From assembly GCA_049325415.1 (NCBI GenBank), contig JBMOLL010000114.1:1-39834 (forward strand): a stretch of 39,834 bases of DNA. The letters are read 5' to 3'. Source of the stretch: JBMOLL01 sp049325415 (GTDB lineage: Bacteria > Bacteroidota > Bacteroidia > Bacteroidales > GCA-2748055). The first letter of the stretch is position 1. Every line of letters starts with the position of its first letter. A program made the translations under genes and the position numbers. Positions 23,543-36,820 of the stretch are shown here, in pieces. The notes beneath the pieces were generated by a model that was not told the origin of the DNA, did no database searches, and worked only from the letters and a program-made list of their open reading frames with translations.

Positions 23543-26500
23543 TCAGTCGTTAACAGATGTGGTTTCCACCTCTCTTTCATGACCGGATACCAGACGCTCA
23601 TACTCTTCGCGGGAACCGACAACCAGGTTGTTATACCTGCGGATACCGGTACCGGCCGGGATAAGGTGACCAACGATCACGTTCTCCTTCAGCCCGTCGA
23701 GTTCATCGACCTTACCGAAGATAGCGGCTTCATTAAGTACCTTGGTTGTTTCCTGGAAGGAAGCAGCCGAGATGAAGCTGTTTGTCTGAAGAGCGGCTCT
23801 CGTAATCCCCTGAAGCACCTGGGCTGAGGTTGCGGGAACAGCGTCCCTGGCTTCGATAAGCCTGAGATCTTTGCGCTTGAGGATGGAGTTCTCGTCACGG
23901 AGCTTGCGCGCCGTGATGATCATACCCGGTTTGAAGTTGGCGGAATCACCCGGATCCACAACGACCTTCTTGCCATAGATCCAGTCGTTCTCATCCATGA
24001 ATTCCCACTTATCGGCAATCTGCTTCTCGAGGAATTTGGTATCGCCCGGATCGACAATCTCCACCTTGCGCATCATCTGACGAACAATGATCTCAAAGTG
24101 TTTGTCGTTGATTTTCACACCCTGCATACGGTATACCTCCTGAACTTCGTTCACGATGTACTCCTGGACTTTTGTGGGCCCTTTGATGGCAAGGATGTCG
24201 GAAGGTGTAATAGCGCCGTCGGAAAGCGGAACACCGGCCCTGACGTAGTCGTTCTCCTGTACAAGGATCTGTTTTGAAAGGGGAACGAGGTATTTCTTGA
24301 TCTCACCGGCTTTCGATTTGATCACGATCTCCCTGTTACCTCTCTTGATCTTGCCGAAGGTCACTTCACCGTCAATCTCGGAAACCACGGCGGGGTTCGA
24401 CGGGTTCCTGGCTTCAAAGAGCTCGGTTACCCTCGGCAGACCGCCGGTGATGTCACCCGACTTACCAACCGACCTCGGGATCTTGACGATGATATCCCCT
24501 GCCGCTACCTTATCCTTTTCGCTGACAGCAATGTGCGCGCCAACGGGAAGGTTATAGCTTTTCAGGACCTCACCGTTGTTATCCACGATCTTGGCCATCG
24601 GGTTCTTGGTACGGTCGCGGGATTCCACGATCACTTTTTCCTTGAAACCGGTTTGTTCGTCGGATTCTTCACGGAAGGTAATCCCTTCAATCACATGCTC
24701 GAACTCAACCTTACCGGAGACTTCACTGATAATAAGTGCGTTATACGGATCCCATTCGCAGATCAGATCGCCTTTTTTCACATCGGCGCCGTCTTTGATA
24801 TAGAGTTTAGAACCATAAGGAATGGTATGGGTGGTAAGGGTAATGCCTGTGTTCTTGTCGACCACGCGGAGTTCAGCCAGACGGCCGATCACCACTTCCA
24901 CCTTGTTACCGCTGTCCTTATCGGTTTTCGAAACCGTGCGGAGCTCTTCGATTTCAGCAATACCGTCGTACTTCGATATCACGCTGGATTCGGCTGTGAT
25001 GTTCGAAGCCGTACCCCCAACGTGGAAGGTACGAAGGGTAAGCTGGGTACCGGGTTCACCGATCGACTGTGCAGCGATAACGCCGACTGCTTCACCGATC
25101 TGGACCATCTTACCGGTCGCCAGGTTACGTCCGTAGCATTTGCCGCAAACACCCACTTTCGATTCGCAGGTGAGCACGGAACGGATCTCCACCTGTTCGA
25201 TCGGAGAATCTTCAATGATCTGTGCGATTTCCTCGGTAATCTCATCACCGGATGCAATCACCAGTTCGCCGGTGAGCGGATGGTATACATCGTGAACGGC
25301 GGTACGGCCGAGGATCCTTTCATAAAGGGTTTCCACCACTTCCTCACTCTTCTTGATGGCTGTGGCCACAAGTCCGCGCAAGGTACCGCAGTCGTGCTCG
25401 TGAATAATCACATCCTGTGATACATCGACGAGACGGCGGGTCAGATAACCGGCGTCAGCTGTTTTAAGTGCGGTATCGGCAAGACCCTTACGGGCACCGT
25501 GGGTAGAGATAAAGTATTCAAGAACCGACAGTCCCTCCTTAAAGTTGGAGAGGATCGGGTTTTCAATGATCTCGGAACTGGTAGCCCCTGATTTCTGGGG
25601 TTTCGCCATAAGTCCACGCATACCGGAAAGCTGGCGGATCTGTTCCTTGGAGCCCCTTGCACCTGAGTCGAGCATCATGTAAACCGGGTTGAAGCCCTGT
25701 TTGTCGGCACTGAGCTGTTTCATCAGGGTCTGGGTCAGCTTGGCATTGGTATGTGTCCACACATCAATGATCTGGTTATACCTTTCATTGTTGGTGATCA
25801 CACCCATGTTGTAGCTGGCCACCACCTCGTCGACCTGCTCGTATCCTTCCTTGACATATTCTTCCTTCTCCTTCGGCACGATCACATCGTCGAGGTTAAA
25901 GGACAGACCGCCGCGGAAAGCCATACGGTATCCAAGGTTTTTGATATCATCGAGGAAGCGGGCTGTGCGTGCCGTACCGGTTTCCTTAAGCACTTTACCG
26001 ATGATGTCACGCAGTGATTTCTTGGTAAGAACCTCGTTCAGATAACCGATCTCAGCGGGTACGTATTTATTAAAGATGACGCGTCCGACCGTTGTTTCAA
26101 TGAGTTCCTTCTCACCGGCAGCACCACCGAATTTGGGGATGCGAACCTTGATAATGGCGTGAAGGTCAACCTTATTTTCATTGTAGGCAATGGTGACTTC
26201 TTCGGGGGAATAGAACACCAGTCCCTCGCCCCTTACCGGGTCATTTTCCAGGCTCCGTTTGGCTTTGGTGATGTAATACAGACCAAGAACCATGTCCTGG
26301 GAAGGAACGGTGATCGGCGCCCCGTTGGCCGGGTTAAGGATGTTATGTGAAGCCAGCATCAGGATCTGAGCCTCGAGTACAGCGGCGTTACCAAGCGGGA
26401 GGTGAACAGCCATCTGGTCACCGTCGAAGTCGGCGTTGAACGCGGTACAAACGAGCGGGTGCAGCTGGATGGCCTTACCTTCGATCAGTTTGGGCTGGAA

Positions 26501-27844
26501 AGCCTGGATACCGAGCCGGTGCAGAGTCGGAGCACGGTTCAGCAACACGGGATGGCCCTTCAGAACGTTTTCCAGGATGTCCCATACCACGGGATCCTTA
26601 CGGTCGACGATCTTCTTGGCCGATTTCACAGTCTTGACAATACCCCTTTCAATCAGTTTCCGGATAATAAAAGGCTTGTAAAGTTCGGCAGCCATATCCT
26701 TCGGCAAACCGCATTCGTGGAGTTCCAGTTCGGGACCCACAACGATCACGGAACGGGCGGAATAATCCACGCGTTTACCAAGCAGGTTCTGACGGAAACG
26801 TCCCTGCTTACCTTTCAGACTGTCGGACAGTGATTTCAGCGGCCTGTTGGCATCTGTCTTTACAGCGTTGGCCTTACGGCTGTTATCGAAGAGGGAGTCA
26901 ACCGCTTCCTGCAGCATCCTCTTTTCGTTGCGGAGGATGACTTCGGGAGCTTTGATCTCGATCAGTCGCTTGAGCCTGTTATTGCGGATAATCACCCTGC
27001 GGTACAGGTCGTTCAGGTCGGATGTGGCAAAGCGGCCACCATCGAGCGGAACGAGCGGGCGGAGTTCGGGCGGGATCACAGGCACCACCTTAACAACCAT
27101 CCATTCCGGACGGTTGACGTTTTTGGAGGCCCTGAAAGCTTCCACTACCTGCAGCCTTTTCAGTGCTTCGTTCTTACGCTGCTGTGAGGTCTCCGTACCG
27201 GCCTTGTGACGAAGGTCATAGGACAGATCGTCGAGGTTCAGACGGGAGAGCAGCAGGTGCAGCGCCTCGGCACCCATTCCGGCAAGGAATTTATCCGGAT
27301 GTTCGTCATCGAGCATCTGGTTTTCCTTGGGCAGGGAGTTCATGATATCGAGGTATTCATCCTCGGTCAGGAAATCGAGGTACTGAATACCTTCCGAAGA
27401 CTTGATACCGGGATTAATAACCACATAACGTTCGTAATAAATAATGGAATCGAGTTTCTTCGTGGGAAGTCCCAGCAGATAACCGATCTTATTGGGCAGT
27501 GAACGGAAGTACCAGATGTGGGCCACCGGAACGACGAGGGAGATATGTCCCATTCTTTCACGACGAACCTTTTTCTCGGTCACTTCAACACCGCAACGGT
27601 CACAGACAATACCCTTGTAACGAATGCGCTTGTATTTTCCGCAGTGGCACTCGTAATCCTTCACGGGCCCGAAGATCCTTTCGCAGAACAGGCCGTCCCT
27701 TTCGGGCTTGTAGGTCCTGTAGTTGATGGTTTCGGGTTTGAGAACCTCACCGCTGGAGCGTTCGAGGATCTCTTCAGGGGATGCAAGACCGATGGAAATC
27801 CTGGAAAAAGCGCTTTTTACCTTGGTGTCTTTCCTGAATGACAT
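23543..27844 (-). CDS. rpoC: DNA-directed RNA polymerase subunit beta'
   Basis: The 1433-residue catalytic subunit is full length. The N-terminal zinc ribbon (CHCGKYKRIRYKGIVCDRCG, about 67-88), the active-site NADFDGDQMAVH carrying the three magnesium-binding aspartates, the bridge-helix/trigger-loop region, and the second zinc site (CESKVGVCGKCYG) are all visible. The protein begins MSFRKDTKVKSAFSRISIGLASPEEI, typical of Bacteroidota. It follows rpoB by 66 nt containing a short strong hairpin, and the DUF3467 gene follows after 13 nt. No intein, split or unusual insertion was noticed. Confidence 0.98.
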   Translation of the reverse strand: MSFRKDTKVKSAFSRISIGLASPEEILERSSGEVLKPETINYRTYKPERDGLFCERIFGPVKDYECHCGKYKRIRYKGIVCDRCGVEVTEKKVRRERMGHISLVVPVAHIWYFRSLPNKIGYLLGLPTKKLDSIIYYERYVVINPGIKSSEGIQYLDFLTEDEYLDIMNSLPKENQMLDDEHPDKFLAGMGAEALHLLLSRLNLDDLSYDLRHKAGTETSQQRKNEALKRLQVVEAFRASKNVNRPEWMVVKVVPVIPPELRPLVPLDGGRFATSDLNDLYRRVIIRNNRLKRLIEIKAPEVILRNEKRMLQEAVDSLFDNSRKANAVKTDANRPLKSLSDSLKGKQGRFRQNLLGKRVDYSARSVIVVGPELELHECGLPKDMAAELYKPFIIRKLIERGIVKTVKSAKKIVDRKDPVVWDILENVLKGHPVLLNRAPTLHRLGIQAFQPKLIEGKAIQLHPLVCTAFNADFDGDQMAVHLPLGNAAVLEAQILMLASHNILNPANGAPITVPSQDMVLGLYYITKAKRSLENDPVRGEGLVFYSPEEVTIAYNENKVDLHAIIKVRIPKFGGAAGEKELIETTVGRVIFNKYVPAEIGYLNEVLTKKSLRDIIGKVLKETGTARTARFLDDIKNLGYRMAFRGGLSFNLDDVIVPKEKEEYVKEGYEQVDEVVASYNMGVITNNERYNQIIDVWTHTNAKLTQTLMKQLSADKQGFNPVYMMLDSGARGSKEQIRQLSGMRGLMAKPQKSGATSSEIIENPILSNFKEGLSVLEYFISTHGARKGLADTALKTADAGYLTRRLVDVSQDVIIHEHDCGTLRGLVATAIKKSEEVVETLYERILGRTAVHDVYHPLTGELVIASGDEITEEIAQIIEDSPIEQVEIRSVLTCESKVGVCGKCYGRNLATGKMVQIGEAVGVIAAQSIGEPGTQLTLRTFHVGGTASNITAESSVISKYDGIAEIEELRTVSKTDKDSGNKVEVVIGRLAELRVVDKNTGITLTTHTIPYGSKLYIKDGADVKKGDLICEWDPYNALIISEVSGKVEFEHVIEGITFREESDEQTGFKEKVIVESRDRTKNPMAKIVDNNGEVLKSYNLPVGAHIAVSEKDKVAAGDIIVKIPRSVGKSGDITGGLPRVTELFEARNPSNPAVVSEIDGEVTFGKIKRGNREIVIKSKAGEIKKYLVPLSKQILVQENDYVRAGVPLSDGAITPSDILAIKGPTKVQEYIVNEVQEVYRMQGVKINDKHFEIIVRQMMRKVEIVDPGDTKFLEKQIADKWEFMDENDWIYGKKVVVDPGDSANFKPGMIITARKLRDENSILKRKDLRLIEARDAVPATSAQVLQGITRAALQTNSFISAASFQETTKVLNEAAIFGKVDELDGLKENVIVGHLIPAGTGIRRYNNLVVGSREEYERLVSGHEREVETTSVND

Positions 27845-27880
27845 ATGTAGTAAATTTATTGTTATACAAAATGTTACAAT

Positions 27881-27900
27881 GGCACTCCCTTCGGAGTGCC
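27881..27900 (-). other. 8-bp hairpin in the rpoB-rpoC gap
   Basis: GGCACTCC/GGAGTGCC with a four-base loop, reading GAAG on the minus strand. No T-tract follows, so it is not an intrinsic terminator. It may be a processing or mRNA-stability element between the two coding regions. Confidence 0.55.
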
Positions 27901-27910
27901 CGGGAACTTA

Positions 27911-31723
<3,813 letters not shown>

Positions 31724-31764
31724 CGCGTTTAATTCCAAAAATTAAGCTTGAAACATAAAATAGC

Positions 31765-31816
31765 AAAAAGGCTTAGAGCCCCTTCCCGCTAAAAAGCGGG
31801 ACCAGGGATCTAAACC
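31765..31816 (-). terminator. attenuator-like hairpin between rplL and rpoB
   Basis: A long three-part hairpin: outer stem 31770-31777 with 31809-31816, middle CCCCT/AGGGA, and a perfect inner 7-bp stem 31784-31790/31795-31801. It ends in five T residues on the minus strand. Position and structure suit partial termination that lowers rpoBC relative to the ribosomal proteins, as known for this junction in Escherichia coli. Confidence 0.65.
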
Positions 31817-31838
31817 TATAGTGGATAATGCGAATGCC

Positions 31839-32216
31839 TTATTTAAGTTCAACTTCTGCTCCGGCTTCTTCTAATTGAGCTTTGATAGATTCGGCTTCTT
31901 CCTTGCTTACCTTCTCTTTTACAGGAGCAGGTGCGGAATCAACAACAGTTTTGGCTTCTTTCAGACCAAGACCGGTAAGATCTTTCACCAGTTTAACGAT
32001 CTGCAGTTTAGCTCCACCTGCTGATTTCAGGATAACGTCAAATTCGGTCTGCACAGCAGCAGCAGCGGCATCGCCACCGGCTGCGGGAGCAGCAACTGCA
32101 ACAGCTGCAGCAGCAGGCTCAATACCGTACTCATCCTTAAGAATTCCCAGTAATTCGTTAACTTCTTTAACAGTCAATTCAACTAACTGACCTGCAAGTG
32201 CTTTAACATCTGCCAT
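31839..32216 (-). CDS. rplL: 50S ribosomal protein L7/L12
   Basis: The 125-residue stalk protein has the usual three parts: an N-terminal dimerisation helix (ADVKALAGQLVELTVKEVNELLGIL), an alanine/glycine-rich hinge (about 35-55), and the C-terminal factor-binding domain with GGAKLQIVKLVKDLTGLGLKEAK and the EKVSKEEAE.IK.QLEEAGAEVELK ending. It recruits GTPase factors to the ribosome through L10. It lies 24 nt after rplJ and ends about 23 nt before the attenuator-like hairpin. Confidence 0.98.
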   Translation of the reverse strand: MADVKALAGQLVELTVKEVNELLGILKDEYGIEPAAAAVAVAAPAAGGDAAAAAVQTEFDVILKSAGGAKLQIVKLVKDLTGLGLKEAKTVVDSAPAPVKEKVSKEEAESIKAQLEEAGAEVELK

Positions 32217-32240
32217 TTTTATTGATTTTAATGTAATTAA

Positions 32241-32759
32241 TTATTCTTTTTCAGCTAATACTTTAAGAGCTCCGGCAAGTTTGCTGCCACCGGAAGACAG
32301 TGCGGAAAGCACGCTCTTCATCGGGGACTGCAGCAGTGCAAGCACGTCTGCCAGGAGTTCATCCTTGGATTTAAGTGTAGCGAGCGTCTCCAACTGTGCA
32401 TCGCCAACGTAAATAGATTCTTCCACATAAGCGGCTTTCAGGATAGGTTTTTCCATAGTTTTCCTGAACTCCTTAATCAGTTTTGCGGGAACGTTTCCGG
32501 TTTCGCAAATCATGATAGAAGTGGAATCTTTAAGAACACCATAGAGATCCTCGAAATCGCTGTCGGACTTCTCCATTGCTTTTTTAAGCAAGGTATTTTT
32601 GACAACCAGGAGGCGGATCTGTTTTTCGAAGCATTTCCTTCTGAGGTTGGATGTCTGCTCTGCATTCAGAGCGGAAATATCAGCCAGGTAGAAGTGCTTT
32701 GCCGCATTCAGTTCCTTGGTCAGGTTATCAATGATTACATCCTTTTCTTCTCTTCTCAT
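32241..32759 (-). CDS. rplJ: 50S ribosomal protein L10
   Basis: The 172-residue protein begins MRREEKDVIIDNLTKELN and has the RNA-binding N-terminal domain (FYLADISALNAEQTSNLRRKCF, RLLVVKNTLLKKAM), followed by the C-terminal helix that anchors L7/L12 dimers. It is the base of the ribosomal stalk and in many bacteria represses its own operon by binding a leader. The gap to rplA here is only 22 nt, so any L10 leader would have to lie within the rplA 3' end; none was identified. Confidence 0.97.
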   Translation of the reverse strand: MRREEKDVIIDNLTKELNAAKHFYLADISALNAEQTSNLRRKCFEKQIRLLVVKNTLLKKAMEKSDSDFEDLYGVLKDSTSIMICETGNVPAKLIKEFRKTMEKPILKAAYVEESIYVGDAQLETLATLKSKDELLADVLALLQSPMKSVLSALSSGGSKLAGALKVLAEKE

Positions 32760-32781
32760 ATTAGAGACCTTTAGCGATTAA

Positions 32782-33477
32782 TTATTCGTCTGTAGCTTTA
32801 GTGTCTATCCGGATGCCGGGACTCATTGTACTCGACAGATAGATACTCTTGATATAGGTTCCTTTTGCTGCAGTGGGCTTCAGTTTGATAATCATCTGAA
32901 TGAATTCCTTTGCATTTTCCACGATTTTCTGTGGTTCAAAAGAGACCTTACCAATGGAAGTGTGTACGATACCAAATTTGTCTACTTTGAAGTCGATTTT
33001 ACCCATCTTTACTTCTCTGACGGCTTTGCCGACTTCCATAGTTACCGTACCGCTTTTTGGGTTTGGCATTAAACCTCTTGGACCCAAAATCTTTCCAAGC
33101 TTACCAACTTTTGCCATGATCGGGGGCATGGTAATGATCACATCCACATCGGTCCAACCCTTCTCAATCTTCTCGATGTAATCATCCAGACCTACGAAAT
33201 CGGCGCCAGCTTGTTTAGCTTCATCTTCCTTGTCAGGAGTACAGAGCACCAGTACCCTGGTCTCTTTTCCCGTTCCGTGAGGCAAGGTAACCACCCCGCG
33301 CACCATCTGGTTGGCTTTCCTCGGGTCAACCCCCAGCCTGATATCGATATCCACGGAGGCATCGAATTTGGCGGTGGTTATTTCTTTGACCAGTGAGGAA
33401 GCCTCGGAGAGAGTGTAGAGTTTTTCCTTGTCTAACTTCTCTAAAGCTAACTTCCTGTTTTTAGTAAGTTTACTCAT
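32782..33477 (-). CDS. rplA: 50S ribosomal protein L1
   Basis: The 231-residue two-domain protein has the diagnostic VDIDIRLGVDPRKANQMVRG and LPHGTGKETRVLV segments, AD.VG..D.IEKI, MPPIMAKVGKLGKILGPRGLMPNPKSGTV and the C-terminal KGTYIKSIYLSSTMSPGIRID. It binds the L1 stalk of 23S rRNA and usually autoregulates the rplK-rplA message. It lies 12 nt after rplK in the same transcript. Confidence 0.98.
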   Translation of the reverse strand: MSKLTKNRKLALEKLDKEKLYTLSEASSLVKEITTAKFDASVDIDIRLGVDPRKANQMVRGVVTLPHGTGKETRVLVLCTPDKEDEAKQAGADFVGLDDYIEKIEKGWTDVDVIITMPPIMAKVGKLGKILGPRGLMPNPKSGTVTMEVGKAVREVKMGKIDFKVDKFGIVHTSIGKVSFEPQKIVENAKEFIQMIIKLKPTAAKGTYIKSIYLSSTMSPGIRIDTKATDE

Positions 33478-33489
33478 CTCGATTTAATG

Positions 33490-33933
<444 letters not shown>

Positions 33934-34040
33934 GTCTGTGTTAATTTATACATAGAACTACCGCATACAAACCGCTCCGATAATCATACAGGAAGCATTA
34001 ATGGGATATACAACCATCGGTGGTGTGTAACTTTTAAATA

Positions 34041-34592
34041 TTATCCTTCTTTTTCTACTTGCATAAAGCTAAGCTCCAGCGGGGTCTTACGGCCAAAGAT
34101 CTTCACCATGACCTTGAGTTTTTTCTTCTCTTCATTGACCTCTTCGATCACCCCTGTGAAACTGTTAAACGGTCCGTCGATCACTTTAACCGACTCACCG
34201 ACAAAGAATGGTACGGTGATCTCCTCATCGCCGGCGGTCAGTTCGTCGACCTTGCCCAGGATCCGGTTCACTTCCGACGGGCGGAGTGGAGTAGGCTCCT
34301 CATCACCCTGTGCGCCGAGGAAACCGATGATATTGGGAATGTTCCGGAGAATATGGGGAATTTCACCCGTCAGTGCTGCCTCAACGAGCACATAGCCCGG
34401 AAAATAGTTACGTTCCTTACTGATTTTCTTTCCGTTACGGATCTGGTATACTTTTTCAGTAGGGATCAATACCTGAGAAACAAAATCCTGAAGATTAAGC
34501 CTGTTAATTTCACTTTCGATATATTCCTTGGCCTTTTTTTCCTTTCCGCCTATAGCCCTGAGAACATACCACTTCTTTTGTATGTCGCCCAT
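34041..34592 (-). CDS. nusG: transcription termination/antitermination protein NusG
   Basis: The 183-residue protein has the NGN domain (KWYVLRAIGGKEKKAKEYIE, KVYQIRNGKKISKERNYFPGYVLVEA) and the C-terminal KOW domain (FFVGESVKVIDGPFNSFTGVIEEVNEEKKKLKVMVKIFGRKTPLELSFMQVEK). It links RNA polymerase to Rho or to the ribosome. It follows secE by 9 nt, the universal arrangement. Confidence 0.97.
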   Translation of the reverse strand: MGDIQKKWYVLRAIGGKEKKAKEYIESEINRLNLQDFVSQVLIPTEKVYQIRNGKKISKERNYFPGYVLVEAALTGEIPHILRNIPNIIGFLGAQGDEEPTPLRPSEVNRILGKVDELTAGDEEITVPFFVGESVKVIDGPFNSFTGVIEEVNEEKKKLKVMVKIFGRKTPLELSFMQVEKEG

Positions 34593-34601
34593 CTCCTTGT
34601 A

Positions 34602-34793
34602 TTAAACAAGTTTATAAATGAATTCCAGCGTTTTCTGGAATACGATGTCCATCGAAAAAACGATAAGGGCAAAGATCAGTGAGGCGATCATTACCACCAG
34701 TGCACTGTTCTGAAGTTCTTTCCAGCTTGGCCAGGTAACTTTATGAATAAGTTCTGTATAGGATTCTTTCAGATAGTTGATCAATCTTCTCAT
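34602..34793 (-). CDS. secE: preprotein translocase subunit SecE
   Basis: The 63-residue single-spanning form is typical of most bacteria. An amphipathic N-terminal helix (YLKESYTELIHKVTWPSWKELQ) contains the conserved K-V-x-W-P motif, followed by one transmembrane helix (about 30-55). It stabilises SecY in the translocon. It lies directly after tRNA-Trp and before nusG. Confidence 0.95.
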   Translation of the reverse strand: MRRLINYLKESYTELIHKVTWPSWKELQNSALVVMIASLIFALIVFSMDIVFQKTLEFIYKLV

Positions 34794-34807
34794 GGTATCT
34801 TAATTTG

Positions 34808-34880
34808 CACGGGAGGAGCGACTCGAACGCCCGACACCTGGTTTTGGAGACCAGTGCTCTACCAACTGAGCTACACCCGT
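34808..34880 (-). tRNA. tRNA-Trp (CCA)
   Basis: A 73-nt cloverleaf. The anticodon loop CTCCAAA sits on the stem CTGGT/ACCAG, the D-arm is AGCTCAGTTGGTAGAGC, and the T-arm is GGGCG/CGCTC with TTCGAGT. The discriminator is G73, as expected for tRNA-Trp. There is one T-T mismatch in the acceptor stem, and CCA is not encoded. It lies between tuf and secE in the same transcript. Confidence 0.95.
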
Positions 34881-34943
34881 ATCCTTTATTTGAGTGCTCA
34901 TCAACCCGATTAATATCGGGAGAGCTACACCCGTATCCTTTAT
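34868..34943 (-). repeat. 22-bp duplication of the tRNA-Trp 5' end and leader
   Basis: The same 22 bases occur at 34868-34889 and 34922-34943, offset by 54 bp. The copy nearer secE is the real 5' end of tRNA-Trp (13 nt of tRNA plus 9 nt of leader); the other is a detached copy upstream. Between them is a perfect 6-bp hairpin CCCGAT/ATCGGG at 34905-34920. Confidence 0.8.
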
Positions 34944-34951
34944 ACACTTGA

Positions 34952-34991
34952 AAATGAGATGACCGGAGCATAGAGTCCGGCCCTCTCATTT
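34952..34991 (-). terminator. hairpin downstream of tuf, partial terminator
   Basis: AAATGAGA/TCTCATTT (outer) and CCGGA/TCCGG (inner) are separated by a small internal loop, beginning 14 nt past the tuf stop. On the minus strand the stem runs into TTTTC. The tract is weak, so read-through to tRNA-Trp - secE is likely. Confidence 0.5.
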
Positions 34992-35004
34992 ATCATAAAC
35001 CTTA

Positions 35005-36192
35005 TTATTCTACAATCTCGGTAACCTGACCTGCACCAACGGTACGTCCACCTTCGCGGATTGCGAAACGGAGGTTCTGGTTGATAGCAACAGGGTAGAT
35101 AAGCTCAACCGTGATGGTTACGTTATCACCGGGCATTACCATTTCAGTTCCTTCCGGAAGGGTGATTTCACCGGTTACGTCAAGGGTCCTGAGGTAGAAC
35201 TGAGGCCTGTACTTGTTGTGGAACGGCGTGTGACGGCCACCTTCTTCTTTCTTCAGAACGTAGATCTCAGCCTTGAATTTGGTATGAGGAGTGATCGAAC
35301 CGGGCTTGGCAATAACCATACCCCTTTTGATCTCTTTCTTGTCAACACCACGAAGGAGCAGACCGACGTTGTCACCGGCTTCACCTGTGTCAAGAATCTT
35401 ACGGAACATTTCAACACCGGTTACAACAGTCTTCTTGCTGGCTGCACCAAGACCGATGATGTTTACTTCTTCACCCGTGTTTACAACACCGGTTTCAATC
35501 CTACCGGTAGCAACGGTACCACGACCGGTGATGGAGAATACGTCTTCAACAGGCATCAGGAAGGGCTTCTCCCTGTCACGCGGCGGAATCGGAATATAGG
35601 TGTCAACTGCATCCATCAGTTCCATTACCTTGTCTTCCCACTGAGCTTCACCGTTCATTGCACCCAGTGCAGAACCGTGAATAACAGGAGCGTTTGCACC
35701 GTCAAATTCGTAGAAATCGAGAAGTTCACGAACTTCCATTTCAACGAGTTCGAGCAGCTCGGGGTCATCAACCATATCCACCTTGTTCAGGAACACAACG
35801 ATCTTGGGAACGTTTACCTGACGTGCAAGAAGGATATGCTCCCTCGTCTGAGGCATAGGACCATCGGTACCTGCAACAACGAGGATTGCTCCGTCCATCT
35901 GGGCAGCACCCGTAACCATGTTCTTTACATAGTCGGCGTGACCAGGGCAGTCAACGTGTGCATAGTGACGATTAGCCGTCTGATACTCAACGTGCGCGGT
36001 GTTAATGGTAATACCTCTTTCTTTTTCTTCAGGAGCGTTGTCGATTGAATCGAAATCCCTTACTTCAGAGAGGCCTTTCTTTGCGAGAACCATCGTGATC
36101 GCAGCGGTCAATGTGGTTTTACCGTGGTCAACGTGACCAATCGTACCGATATTGACGTGAGGTTTGGACCTATCAAATTTTTCCTTAGCCAT
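35005..36192 (-). CDS. tuf: elongation factor Tu
   Basis: The 395-residue GTPase delivers aminoacyl-tRNA to the ribosome. All G motifs are present: GHVDHGKTT (P-loop), DSIDNAPEEKERGITI (switch I), DCPGHADY (switch II), NKVD and GSAL. Domains 2 and 3 follow, with GRGTVATGRIETG and RTVGAGQVTEIVE at the end. It is preceded by tRNA-Thr(GGT) and followed by tRNA-Trp, secE and nusG, the same order as the tufB locus of Escherichia coli. Confidence 0.98.
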   Translation of the reverse strand: MAKEKFDRSKPHVNIGTIGHVDHGKTTLTAAITMVLAKKGLSEVRDFDSIDNAPEEKERGITINTAHVEYQTANRHYAHVDCPGHADYVKNMVTGAAQMDGAILVVAGTDGPMPQTREHILLARQVNVPKIVVFLNKVDMVDDPELLELVEMEVRELLDFYEFDGANAPVIHGSALGAMNGEAQWEDKVMELMDAVDTYIPIPPRDREKPFLMPVEDVFSITGRGTVATGRIETGVVNTGEEVNIIGLGAASKKTVVTGVEMFRKILDTGEAGDNVGLLLRGVDKKEIKRGMVIAKPGSITPHTKFKAEIYVLKKEEGGRHTPFHNKYRPQFYLRTLDVTGEITLPEGTEMVMPGDNVTITVELIYPVAINQNLRFAIREGGRTVGAGQVTEIVE

Positions 36193-36241
36193 AACTCAAT
36201 TTTAATTAATTTGGTACTCTGTTTAATTGTTTTTACTGTTG

Positions 36242-36313
<72 letters not shown>

Positions 36314-36376
36314 CTGTTTCCAATCCGGAATATGTTCTGCGGAAGCTGCAGAAACCTACCCCTTTATGATAAAACG

Positions 36377-36449
36377 AGCGGGAAACGAGGCTCGAACTCG
36401 CGACCCCAACCTTGGAAGGGTTGTGCTCTACCAACTGAGCTATTCCCGC
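36377..36449 (-). tRNA. tRNA-Gly (TCC)
   Basis: A 73-nt cloverleaf with acceptor stem GCGGGAA/TTCCCGC, anticodon stem CAACC/GGTTG and loop CTTCCAA (anticodon TCC). The T-loop is TTCGAGC. CCA is not encoded. Confidence 0.95.
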
Positions 36450-36820
36450 TTGTCAGACTGCCAGACACAGTCACAAAAGCTTTGACCAGTATCTGGTCGA
36501 CAATCTGAAAAGAACCTGCAGGAAGAGAACTAAAGCACAAAGCGCGAAAGCCTCAGCCACACTCTCTTCTGTTTCAAAAAACGTTGTAGGGAGAGAAGGA
36601 TTACTCGCACTTCCTTTCGTCAGTGCGTGTGAGCTCGCCCTTCGGGACTCGGTTCGAACCTCCGAAGGCGTACTTTTCTCCTCATCATTTCAAAAAACTG
36701 TTGTGGGGAGAGAAGGATTACTCGCACTTCCTTTCGTCAGTGCTTGTGAGCTCGCCCTTCGGGACTCGGTTCGAACCTCCGAAGGCGTACTTTTCTCCTC
36801 ATCATTTCAAAAAACTGTTG
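36450..36820 (-). repeat. 117-bp tandem repeats made of interrupted tRNA-Tyr 3' fragments
   Basis: Between tRNA-Tyr and tRNA-Gly lie two adjacent 117-bp units, 36583-36699 and 36700-36816, differing at about two positions. The intact tRNA begins a third, partial unit at 36817. Each unit contains the 3' part of tRNA-Tyr (variable-arm end, T-arm, acceptor 3' strand) and its downstream flank. The T-loop is interrupted by the same 52-nt insert (36603-36654 in the outer copy) that can form small hairpins. The rest of the gap (36450-36582) holds only a GACCAG/CTGGTC hairpin at 36484-36498. There is no gene in this stretch. Confidence 0.85.

Noticed and set aside
27881..27900. Hairpin between rpoB and rpoC as a terminator
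   Set aside because: There is no T-tract on the minus strand, and termination here would cut off rpoC. Kept only as a structural element.
34741..34989. 82-codon minus-strand open frame across tRNA-Trp
   Set aside because: It translates through the tRNA gene and the hairpins upstream of secE, giving the usual tRNA-derived artefact peptide.
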